DNA of 64,000 bases from VRUE01 sp963805475 (GTDB lineage Bacteria > Actinomycetota > Thermoleophilia > Solirubrobacterales > 70-9). This document shows, piece by piece, positions 33,569 to 41,179 of the stretch. The stretch spans positions 62,001-126,000 of the forward strand of contig CAWDUO010000005.1 of assembly GCA_963805475.1 (NCBI GenBank). The letters run 5' to 3'. Numbering within the stretch: the stretch's first letter is position 1; the number at the start of each line of letters is the position of its first letter. The notes under the pieces were generated by a model. It ran no database searches. It was given only the letters and a program-made list of their open reading frames with translations, and had not been told where the DNA came from. A program made the translations under genes and the position numbers.

Positions 33569-35473
33569 CAGGCCTCCTCGGGCTCGCGCCCGTGCCAGGC
33601 GGCGAGGACGACGAAGACGACGGCGGTGAAGATCGCCGCCGCCAGCCAGCGCTGGAGGATGACCATCGCGAAGACGGCCGAGATCGCCAGCGCGGCGAGC
33701 GGCGGCCAGGGCGACTTGGAGGGCATCTTCAGCACCTCGTCCCAATCGCCGTCGACCGCGGTGCTGGCCGGCGTCTCGTGGCCCCGCTCGAGCGTCTTCA
33801 CGCCCCACTCGAGGTGGTCGGCGTCGGCTTCGCGGTCCTCCCTGTCCCACATCGCGTAGGGGCTGGAGACGGTCGGGATGACGGCGTAGTTGTACGCGGG
33901 CGGCGGCGAGCTGGTCGACCACTCAAGCGTGTCGCCGCCCCAGGGGTCGGCGCCGGCCCGCTCGCCGCGGAAGAGGCTGATCGCCAGGTTGGCGGCGACG
34001 CTGAGCAGGCCGATCGCCAGCAGGTAGGCGCCGAGCGTCTCGATCAGGTTGTAGCTCGTCCAGCCGAGCCCGGCCGAGTAGGTGTAGTCGCGGCGCGGCA
34101 TCCCCGCCAGCCCGAGCAGGTGCATCGGGAAGAAGGTGACGTTGGTGCCGACGAAGGTCAGCCAGAAGCTCGCCTGCCCCCAGCGCTCGTGGTACATCCG
34201 CCCGGTGACCTTGGGGAACCAGTAGAACATCCCGCCGATCAGCGGGTAGACGGCGGCGCCGAAGATCACGTAGTGGAAGTGGGCGACGACGTAGTAGGTG
34301 TCGGTGAGCTGCTGGTCGAAGGGGATCGCGGCGAAGGTGACGCCGGAGAGGCCGCCGACGATGAACAGGACGATGAAGCCGACGATCCACAGCAGCGGCG
34401 TCTTGAAGCGCGGCGTGCCGGTGACGATCGTCGCGATCCAGGAGAAGAGCTGGATGCCGCTGGGGATGACGATGATCAGGCTCGCCGCGGCGAAGTAGAT
34501 CGTCGTCGCGGTCGCCAGGCCGACGGCGAACATGTGGTGCGCCCAGACGCCGAAGCCGAGGAAGGCGACGAGGATCTCGGCCAGCGCGACGAGCGGGAAG
34601 GCGACCATCCGCCGCCGCGTGAAGGTGGGGATGATCGAGGTCGCGATGCCGAAGGCGGGCAGGATGATGATGTAGACCTCGGGGTGGCCGAAGATCCAGA
34701 AGAGGTTCTGCCAGAGGATCGGGTCGCCGCCGAAGGCGGGGGCGAAGAAGTGCAGGCCGAGCAGCCGTTCGAGCTCGAGCAGGACGAGCGCCGTGTTGAG
34801 CGCCGGCAGGGCGAAGACGAGGGCGAAGGAGACGGCGAGGAAGGCGAAGCAGAAGAGCGGCATCCGGTTCAGCGACATGCCGGGCGCGCGCAGCTTGAAC
34901 ACGGTGACGATCACGTTGATCGCCCCGGCGGTGGTCGAGATGCCGACGAAGAGCAGCCCGAGCGCGTAGAAGTCGATCCCCGGCCCGGGGCTGTAGGCGC
35001 TGGAGGCGAGCGGCACGTAGTCGAACCAACCGGCGCTCGGCGCGTTGCCGGTGGCGAGGCCGGCGTAGATGAAGATCCCGGCGCAGAGGTAGATCCAGTA
35101 GGAGAGCGCGTTCATCCGCGGGAAGGCCATGTCGCGCGCCCCGATCATCAGCGGCAGCAGGTAGTTGCCGAAGGCGCCGAGCGAGATCGGGATGACGAAG
35201 AGGAAGATCATCGTCACCCCGTGCATCGTCATCGCTTCGTTGAAGGTCGCCGGGTCGAGCGTCGACTGGTTGGGCCCGATCAGCTGGGTGCGGATCAGCA
35301 GCGCCTCGACGCCGCCGGCGAGGAAGAAGGCGAGCGCGGTGAAGAAGTAGAGGATGCCGATCCGCTTGTGGTCGACCGTGGTCAGCCAGCCGAGCACGCC
35401 CGGCGGTCTCCTCCCAGATCCGGCCGAGCCGTTCGGTGCGGGTGCGCGCGGCGGGCGGTGCGGCGGCCTCCAC
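33568..35473 (-). CDS. ctaD: Cytochrome c oxidase subunit I with C-terminal extension (frameshifted near N-terminus)
   Basis: Catalytic haem-copper subunit. Motifs: TVDHKRIGILYFF, FWIFGHPEVYIIILP (CuB His and the cross-link Tyr region), VWAHHMFAVGL, YYVVAHFHYVIFG (haem a/a3 ligands). After the COX1 core the protein continues about 120 residues, ending with two more helices (PLAALAISAVFAMVILQRWLAAAIFTAV) like a fused subunit IV. The first 23 residues (GTG 35473, MEAAAPPAARTRTERLGRIW) are in another frame because of one extra base near 35405; the join restores EETPGVLGWLTTVDHK. Overlaps ctaC and ctaE by one base each. Confidence 0.93.
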
Positions 35474-36405
35474 TACCGCAGCTCCGAGAGGTAGGCGACG
35501 ATGGCGTGGAAGCGGGCGGCGCCGAGGCCCAGCCCCGGCATCTTGTCGCCCGGCTTGATGCTCTGCGGGTTGCGGACCCAGCGGAAGAGGTTGCGCGGCG
35601 TGTTGGCGATCGTGTCGGCGGCGAGCGTCTGACGGCTCGCCACGTGGGTCAGGTTCGGCCCGACCGTGCCACGGGCTTCGGTGCCGGCGATCGTGTGGCA
35701 GGAGGCGCAGGCGTCTTCCATGAACAGCCGCCGCCCGCGCCGCGCCGGCGGCCTCGCCGGCTCACGCGCCGGCCGTTCTGCGTGCGCCAGCCATTCGCGG
35801 AAGCGGGCCGGCGGTTCGGCGTACACGCGGAATCCCATGTGGGCGTGCTGGAGACCGCAGAACTCGGCGCACTGCCCCCGGTAGACGCCCGCTTCTTCGG
35901 CGTACAGCTCGATGCTGTTCGCCAGCCCGGGGATCATGTCGATCTTGCGGTTCAGCTCCGGCACCCAGAAGGAGTGGATGACGTCGGCGCTGCGGGCGAC
36001 GAGGTCGATGCGGGTGCGGTCGGGGATGTGGATCTCGTTGGCGGTGACGGCTTTGGAGCCGCCGTATTCGACCTGCCACCACCACTGGTGGCCGGTCACG
36101 GTCACGGTCATCGCCGTCTCGCTCGCCTTCGGAGCGTCGGTTTCCTGCATCAACACGAGGTCGGAGACGACGAAGAGGGCGGCGAGGACGACGATCGGGA
36201 TCGCGATGCCGAAGGCGACGACGAGCGCCGTGTTCGCCCGTTCGCTCTCACCCAGCAGCGGCAGGCCGGGCGTGTCGCGGCGCAGCCAGCCGAGCGCCAG
36301 CATCGCGACGGCGCCGAGGAAGACGATCCCGGCGACGACCAGCATCCACCACCAGAGCGTGGCGATGTGATGCGCGGCGGGGCTGTGGGGGTCCAGTGGC
36401 GACAC
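35473..36405 (-). CDS. ctaC: Cytochrome c oxidase subunit II fused to cytochrome c (caa3 type)
   Basis: Accepts electrons from cytochrome c. Two helices (about 17-40 and 60-85), then the CuA domain with ligands His144, Cys179, Cys183, His187 and Met190 (GQCAEFCGLQHAHMGF), then a cytochrome c domain with haem motif CASCH (233-237) and the distal Met region KMPGLGL. 310 aa. GTG 36405 is the first start after an in-frame stop, with GGGGAG about 6 nt upstream. First gene of the operon running down to qcrB. Confidence 0.94.
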   Translation of the reverse strand: MSPLDPHSPAAHHIATLWWWMLVVAGIVFLGAVAMLALGWLRRDTPGLPLLGESERANTALVVAFGIAIPIVVLAALFVVSDLVLMQETDAPKASETAMTVTVTGHQWWWQVEYGGSKAVTANEIHIPDRTRIDLVARSADVIHSFWVPELNRKIDMIPGLANSIELYAEEAGVYRGQCAEFCGLQHAHMGFRVYAEPPARFREWLAHAERPAREPARPPARRGRRLFMEDACASCHTIAGTEARGTVGPNLTHVASRQTLAADTIANTPRNLFRWVRNPQSIKPGDKMPGLGLGAARFHAIVAYLSELR

Positions 36406-36481
36406 GTCCGGCTCCCCGCCCTCGGGTCAGGCGGGGGCGGGCACGGGCTCACCTACCCAGAAGGCCGACGGTTATGCGTCG

Positions 36482-36524
36482 GCGTTCGCTGTTTGTCGAG
36501 CTCAGGCCGACAAAAGGCGAACGC
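36482..36524. repeat. Palindromic element (GCGTTCGC...GCGAACGC type)
   Basis: GCGTTCGCTGTTTGTCG (36482-36498) pairs with 36508-36524 at 15 of 17 positions. It is directly downstream of the STAS gene stop and upstream of ctaC, both on the minus strand (tandem gap). The left arm matches the CTGTTTGTC version, the right arm the CCTTTTGTC version of the family. Confidence 0.85.
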
Positions 36525-36896
36525 TCAGCCGCGCAGCTCGGCGAGGGCCGCGTCGCGGCTCTCGTGCAGCGAGATCTGCGATTCGACGCCGGTGATCTGC
36601 AGCAGGCGGCGCACCTGGTGGTTGTGCGAGCAGAGCACGAAGCGCCCCTGCCCGTCGCCGCCGGCGTCGCGGTCGAGGCGCTGCCAGGAGCGCACGACCA
36701 GCGCGATCCCGGTCGAGTCGATGAACTCGCAGTCGCAGAGGTCGAGCATCACGGCGGCGGTCGGCTCGGCGAGCGCCGCGTCGAGCTCGCGCTCGAGCTG
36801 CGGCGCGGTGCTCATGTCGAGCTCGCCGCTTACCGAGATCGCGTTTATCCCGTCGTCGAGCAGCTCCCTCCTCACTGCAAACGGGGCGGGCTTCAC
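36525..36896 (-). CDS. STAS-domain anti-sigma factor antagonist
   Basis: SpoIIAA/RsbV-like partner-switch protein. The STAS core is INAISVSGELDMSTAPQLE, VMLDLCDCEFIDSTGIALVV, with Ser61 (DSTG) as the expected phosphorylation site. 123 aa. When unphosphorylated it should bind the RsbW-type kinase and free the sigma factor. GTG 36896 lies exactly 6 nt after TAGGAT, so the mRNA is probably leaderless. It is divergent from the kinase gene. Confidence 0.9.
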   Translation of the reverse strand: MKPAPFAVRRELLDDGINAISVSGELDMSTAPQLERELDAALAEPTAAVMLDLCDCEFIDSTGIALVVRSWQRLDRDAGGDGQGRFVLCSHNHQVRRLLQITGVESQISLHESRDAALAELRG

Positions 36897-36944
36897 GCGG
36901 CGATCCTACATGAGCGAGCTAAAGCAAAATCCGCTGGATCGGGG

Positions 36945-36970
36945 GGTTTCGGCCCTCGGGCGGAGGGTAG
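36945..36970 (+). promoter_or_regulatory. SigF/SigB-type promoter upstream of the anti-sigma kinase gene
   Basis: GGTTT (36945-36949), 15 nt, GGGTA (36965-36969): matches the actinobacterial SigF consensus GGTTT-N15-17-GGGTA. It lies about 75 bp before ATG 37046. Confidence 0.55.
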
Positions 36971-37045
36971 CCGGGAGGACCGATGCCCGGGGGCTATGCT
37001 CGGGCGCCGCGGGGGAGCTAGGTTCCCCAGCGGAAGAGTGGCTTC

Positions 37046-37900
37046 ATGCCAGAGAGCTCGACCATCAACGACAAGCCGAGGGGGCTGCAGATGACGCTGC
37101 CGGCCAAGGCCGAGAACGTCGCCGTCGTGCGTCACGCCCTCGCCGGGCTGGCGGAGGAGATCGGGATGGACGAACCAGGGCTGGCCGATCTGAAGACCGT
37201 CGTCACCGAGGCCTGCATGAACGTCGCCGTCCACGCCTACGAGGGCGGACCCGGTCCCCTGACGGTCGAGGCCCTGCCGGACGAGGACGGCCTGACGGTG
37301 ACCGTGCGCGACGAGGGCGTCGGCATCCAGCCGCAGGCCGACGTCGAGCGGGGCAGCCTGCGGCTCGGGCTCTCGCTGATCGCCGCGCTCTCGACCAGCT
37401 TCGCGATCTCAGGCGGCGTGGGCGCCGGGACCGAGGTGAAGATGCGCCTGCCCCTGCACGGCGGTGCGGCCGGCAGCGTCGACGGCGACCCGGTGAGGAT
37501 GGAGGCCGACCTGCGCGAGACGACCGAGCTGGTCACCGATCGGCCGGAGCTGCTCGGGCCGGTGCTCGCCCGCATCGTCGGCGCCCTGGCCGCCCGCCGC
37601 GAGCTCTCGGTGGACCGCCTCTCCGACGCCGTTCTGGTCACCGACGCGATCGCCGCCGCGGCGCCCGCGCGCTTCGCCGACGGCCGCGTCAAGCTCGGCC
37701 TCGAGGACGGCGGCGAGGGGATCGCCCTGCGGATCGGGCCGATGGACCCCGGGGACGCCGCCGCGATCCGCCGCGAGCTCGAAGTGCCCGACGTCGGCGG
37801 CTCGCTGGAGGCGCTGGTCGACGAGCTGGCGATCGAGGAGGGCGACGACGGCGAGCACCTCGTCATTCGCTTCTCTGCTGCTCGGCGATCCGCTCCCTGA
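37046..37900 (+). CDS. RsbW-like anti-sigma factor serine kinase with extra C-terminal domain
   Basis: ATP-binding anti-sigma factor. The HATPase_c domain has N box KTVVTEACMNVAVHAY (Glu55, Asn59), G1 VRDEGVGI (from Asp89) and G2-like LRLGLSLIAALS, then GAGTEVKMRLPL. RsbW proteins usually stop near 150 aa; this one has a further 140 residues, with a possible second alpha/beta domain (ELLGPVLARIVGALAARRELSVDRL...). Start ATG 37046; MTLPAKAENV at codon 16 is an alternative. A SigF-type promoter lies upstream. Its end overlaps the convergent sigma gene by 38 bp. Confidence 0.87.
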   Translation: MPESSTINDKPRGLQMTLPAKAENVAVVRHALAGLAEEIGMDEPGLADLKTVVTEACMNVAVHAYEGGPGPLTVEALPDEDGLTVTVRDEGVGIQPQADVERGSLRLGLSLIAALSTSFAISGGVGAGTEVKMRLPLHGGAAGSVDGDPVRMEADLRETTELVTDRPELLGPVLARIVGALAARRELSVDRLSDAVLVTDAIAAAAPARFADGRVKLGLEDGGEGIALRIGPMDPGDAAAIRRELEVPDVGGSLEALVDELAIEEGDDGEHLVIRFSAARRSAP

Positions 37901-38633
37901 TCCGGGCGAGCGCCCGCCGCAGGATGCGCGAGACGTGCATCTGCGAGTGGCCGATCCGCTCGGCGATCTGCGACTGCGTCATGTCCTCGGCGAAGCGCAG
38001 CCGGAGCACCAGGCGCTCGCGGTCGTCGAGGTAGGGGAGGGCGGCCTCGAGCGCGATCCGCCCCTCGACCAGCTCGAAGGCATCGTCCTCTTCGCCGATC
38101 CACTCGGTCGGCGAAGACTCCTCGGAGTCCTCGGAGCCGGCCGGGCGGTCGAGCGAGAGCGGCCGGCGGTTGTGATTGGCCTCCATGACCTCGAGCACGT
38201 CGGTCTGCTCGACCTCGAGCCGCTCGGCGATCTCGCCGATCGAGGGCGAGCGCTGCAGCCGCTTGGTCAGCTCGGTGATCGCTTTGTCGACTTCGGCCAT
38301 GCGGTCGTGCAGGCCGCGCGGCACGCGCACCGTCCAGACGCGATCGCGGAAGTGGCGTTTCAGCTCGCCGAGGATCGTCGGCGAGGCGAAGGCGGTGAAG
38401 GGGATGCCGCGCTCGGGGTCGAAGCGGTCGACCGCGCCCAGCAGGCCGACGTGGGCGACCTGCAGCAGATCGTCGAAGGACTCGCTGGCGCCGCGGTAGC
38501 GGAGCGCCAGCCGCTTCGCGAAGTCCATGTTCCGGCGCACCAGCTCTTCCCGGATCGCCGGGTCACGCTCGCGGGCAAAACGCCGCCACAGCTCGGAGTC
38601 TTTCTCTATCGCGTAGTCGCCCGGCGAGTCCAT
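37863..38633 (-). CDS. SigF/SigB-family RNA polymerase sigma factor
   Basis: Alternative sigma-70 factor, 256 aa. Region 2: LVRRNMDFAKRLALRYRG, ESFDDLLQVAHVGLLGAVDRFDPERGIPFTAFASPTI (read here in parts), region 3: MAEVDKAITELTKRLQRSPSIGEIAERL, region 4: LDDRERLVLRLRFAEDMTQSQIAERIGHSQMHVSRI. This is the stress/sporulation type controlled by RsbW-like kinases, and a kinase gene is convergent with it. ATG 38633 gives MDSPGDYAIEK. A GTTT-N16-GGGTAT sequence lies immediately upstream, suggesting autoregulation. Confidence 0.93.
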   Translation of the reverse strand: MDSPGDYAIEKDSELWRRFARERDPAIREELVRRNMDFAKRLALRYRGASESFDDLLQVAHVGLLGAVDRFDPERGIPFTAFASPTILGELKRHFRDRVWTVRVPRGLHDRMAEVDKAITELTKRLQRSPSIGEIAERLEVEQTDVLEVMEANHNRRPLSLDRPAGSEDSEESSPTEWIGEEDDAFELVEGRIALEAALPYLDDRERLVLRLRFAEDMTQSQIAERIGHSQMHVSRILRRALARIRERIAEQQRSE

Positions 38634-38636
38634 CTC

Positions 38637-38662
38637 ATACCCGTGTGCGGCGCCGTCGAAAC
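38637..38662 (-). promoter_or_regulatory. SigF-type promoter-like sequence before the sigma gene
   Basis: On the minus strand GTTT (38662-38659), 16 nt, GGGTAT (38642-38637). The -10 ends only 3 nt before the annotated ATG 38633, so either transcription starts very close or the match is fortuitous. Confidence 0.4.
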
Positions 38663-38669
38663 GGCGTTT

Positions 38670-38705
38670 CCGGCTTTTTCCACGCCATAGGGTGGAAAAA
38701 GCCGG
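38670..38705. repeat. Palindromic element (CTTTTTCCAC type), divergent gap
   Basis: CCGGCTTTTTCCAC (38670-38683) pairs exactly with 38692-38705. Same core as 4149-4196. It lies between the divergent sigma and GH15 genes, where a terminator is not expected. Confidence 0.88.
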
Positions 38706-38744
38706 GATCGGTTTGCCGACCACGGCGCAGGGTACGCGGCCGGC

Positions 38745-40580
38745 GTGAGCTCCTACCCGCCGCTGGCGGCCTACGGGCTGATCGGGGACCGGCGCAGCGC
38801 GGCGCTGGTCTCCGCCGGCGGCTCGGTCGACTGGTGCTGCCTGCCGCGCTTCGACTCGGGGTCCGTGTTCGGGCGGCTGCTCGACTGGGAGCGCGGCGGC
38901 CGCTTCGCGATCGAGGCGCCGGGGGCGGAGTGCGAGCAGCGCTACCTCGAGCGGACGCTGGTGCTGGAGACGCGCCTGCGCGGCGAGGGCGGCGAGGCCC
39001 GCCTGCTGGACTTCTTCGCTCCGCCGGAGGGGCGGGAGGGCCCGCGGATCCTCCGCATCCTCGAGGGCGTCTCCGGCTCGCTGGAGCTGCAGGCGCACTT
39101 CGAGCCGCGCTTCGACTACGGCCAGGTGAAGCCGTGGCTGCGCGGCGCCGGGGAGGACGGGAACCTGTTCGCGGCGATCGGCGGCGACGACGGCCTGGTC
39201 CTGCGCAGCGAGGTCGAGCTCGAGTTCGGCGACCGCCACACGCTGAGCGGCACGGCGACGATCGACCAGGGCGAGCGCCTGCGCTTCGAGCTCGCCTACC
39301 GCCGGCCGGTCGAGCTCGACTCGCTTGCGCAGCTGGAGCCGCTCGACCCCGGCGCGGTCGACGCCTGCCTCGAGCGCACCTGCGAGTGGTGGCGCGAGTG
39401 GGGCCGCTGCGCCCAGGGGGAGGTCGTCAACGCCTTCCCGGGGGCGATGCGCTCGGCGCTGACGCTGAAGGCGCTCTCCTTCGAGCCGACCGGGGCGATC
39501 GCCGCCGCGGCGACCACCTCGCTGCCGGAGGTGCGCCAGCTGAGCGGCGAGCGCAACTGGGACTACCGCTACAGCTGGGTGCGCGACTCGGCGATGACCG
39601 TGCGCTCGCTGGCCGAGCTGGGCTGCGAGCGCGACGCCGACGCCTTCCGCCGCTTCATCGAGCGCAGCGCCGCCGGCAACGCCGAGGACCTGCAGATCCT
39701 CTTCGGCATCGGCGGCGAGCGGCGGCTCGCCGAGCAGGAGGTCGAGGGGCTCGAGGGCTGGAACGGCTCGCGCCCGGTGCGGGTCGGCAATCAGGCCGCC
39801 GGGCAGCTCCAGCTCGACGCCTTCGGCCAGATCGTCGACCAGAGCTGGCGCTGGCACGAGCGCGGCAACTCCCCCGACCACGACTACTGGGCCTTCGTCG
39901 CCGACCTCGTCGACACGGTAGCCGAGCGCTGGGAGGACCGCGACAAGGGAATTTGGGAGTGGCGGGGGGAGCCGCGCCACTTCGTCCACTCCAAGGCGCT
40001 GTCGTGGTCGGCCCTCGACCGCGGCGTCAAGCTGGCAGAGGACACCGGCAGGCAGGTCCCGGACGGTTGGCGCGAGGCGCGTGAGCGGGTCCGCGCCGCG
40101 GTGGAGAGCGAGGGCTACGACGAAGACCGCGGGATCTTCCGCATGGCCTTCGGCCACGACGACCACGACGCGGCGCTGCTGCGCCTGCCCGCGGCCGGCT
40201 TCTGCGCCTGGGACGACGAGCGCATGGTTCGCACCGCGGACGCCCTGCGCGAGGCGCTCGACCTCGGCGGCGGCCTGCTGCGCCGCTACGACGCCGACGA
40301 CGGGATGCCGCCCGAGGGCGCCTTCCTCGCCTGCTCGTTCTGGCTCACCACCTGCCTCGCCCGCCAGGGCCGTGAGGAGGAGGCCCGCCAGGTCTTCGAG
40401 CGCGCCGAGGCGACCGCCAACGGCCTCGGCCTGTTCTCCGAGGAGTACGACCCCGAAGCCGAGCGCATGCTCGGCAACTTCCCCCAGGCCCTGACGCACC
40501 TCTCGCACATAGAGGCGGCGGTGGCTCTCACGCGGGTAGGCTCTCGAAGGATCTTCAAATCGAGACAAGGAGCTGACTGA
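38745..40580 (+). CDS. Glycoside hydrolase family 15 (glucoamylase/trehalase-like)
   Basis: (Alpha/alpha)6-barrel glycosidase; actinobacterial members of this subgroup hydrolyse trehalose or alpha-glucans. The N-terminal YPPLAAYGLIGDRRSAALVS and SVDWCCLPRFDSGSVFGRLL block is the signature of the GH15 'uncharacterised/trehalase' subfamily; further motifs are ERNWDYRYSWVRDSAMTV, AGNAEDLQILFGIGGER, QLDAFGQI and the catalytic-acid region GIWEWRGEPRHFVHSK. 611 aa. GTG 38745 follows TACGCG by 6 nt. The stop overlaps the sod ATG (TGATG). Confidence 0.88.
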   Translation: MSSYPPLAAYGLIGDRRSAALVSAGGSVDWCCLPRFDSGSVFGRLLDWERGGRFAIEAPGAECEQRYLERTLVLETRLRGEGGEARLLDFFAPPEGREGPRILRILEGVSGSLELQAHFEPRFDYGQVKPWLRGAGEDGNLFAAIGGDDGLVLRSEVELEFGDRHTLSGTATIDQGERLRFELAYRRPVELDSLAQLEPLDPGAVDACLERTCEWWREWGRCAQGEVVNAFPGAMRSALTLKALSFEPTGAIAAAATTSLPEVRQLSGERNWDYRYSWVRDSAMTVRSLAELGCERDADAFRRFIERSAAGNAEDLQILFGIGGERRLAEQEVEGLEGWNGSRPVRVGNQAAGQLQLDAFGQIVDQSWRWHERGNSPDHDYWAFVADLVDTVAERWEDRDKGIWEWRGEPRHFVHSKALSWSALDRGVKLAEDTGRQVPDGWREARERVRAAVESEGYDEDRGIFRMAFGHDDHDAALLRLPAAGFCAWDDERMVRTADALREALDLGGGLLRRYDADDGMPPEGAFLACSFWLTTCLARQGREEEARQVFERAEATANGLGLFSEEYDPEAERMLGNFPQALTHLSHIEAAVALTRVGSRRIFKSRQGAD

Positions 40581-41179
40581 TGGCCTTCACCGTCCCCGAT
40601 CTCCCCTACGGTTACGACGCGCTCGAGCCGCACATCGACGAGGAAACGATGCGCGTCCACCACGACAAGCACCACCAGGCCTACGTCACGAAAGCGAACG
40701 AAGCGCTGGAGGGGACCGAGTGGGCCGACCGCGAGATCGAGGACGTGCTGCGCAACCTCAGCGCCATTCCCGGCGAGGTGCAGGGCCCGGTGCGCAACAA
40801 CGGCGGCGGCCACTTCAACCACTCGCTGTTCTGGCAGATGCTCAGCCCCGACGGCCGCGGCGCGCCGGGCGGCGAGCTGGGCAGCGCGATAGAGGCGACC
40901 TTCGGCTCCTTCGACTCGTTCAAGGACGAGTTCAAAAAAGCGGCGCTGGGCCGCTTCGGCTCCGGCTGGGCCTGGCTGGTCAAGGACAGCTCCGGCCTCG
41001 CCGTCGTCTCGACGCCGAACCAGGACTCGCCGGTGCTCGACGGCAGCGTGCCGCTGCTCGGCTGCGACGTCTGGGAGCACGCCTACTACCTCAAGTACCA
41101 GAACAAGCGCCCCGACTACGTGGACGCGTTCTGGAACGTCGTGAACTGGCCCTTCGTGGAAAGCCGGTTCGCGGAGTAG
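40580..41179 (+). CDS. sodA: Superoxide dismutase (Mn/Fe family)
   Basis: Dismutates superoxide. Metal ligands: His27 in MRVHHDKHHQAY, the His of HFNHSLFW, and Asp163/His167 in DVWEHAYYLKYQNKRPDYVD. The segments GGGHFNHSLFW and TPNQDSP with Gln favour manganese (inference). 199 aa. ATG 40580 has ACAAGGAGCTGACTG upstream as ribosome site; a TAGGCT box about 45 nt upstream lies inside the GH15 gene, so it can be transcribed separately. Its TAG is followed immediately by the stop of the convergent gene (TAGCTA). Confidence 0.95.
   Translation: MAFTVPDLPYGYDALEPHIDEETMRVHHDKHHQAYVTKANEALEGTEWADREIEDVLRNLSAIPGEVQGPVRNNGGGHFNHSLFWQMLSPDGRGAPGGELGSAIEATFGSFDSFKDEFKKAALGRFGSGWAWLVKDSSGLAVVSTPNQDSPVLDGSVPLLGCDVWEHAYYLKYQNKRPDYVDAFWNVVNWPFVESRFAE

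Noticed and set aside
36910..37045. Plus-strand frame starting MSELKQNPLDRG
   Set aside because: No homology, no ribosome site, and it overlaps the SigF-type promoter and the kinase gene in another frame.
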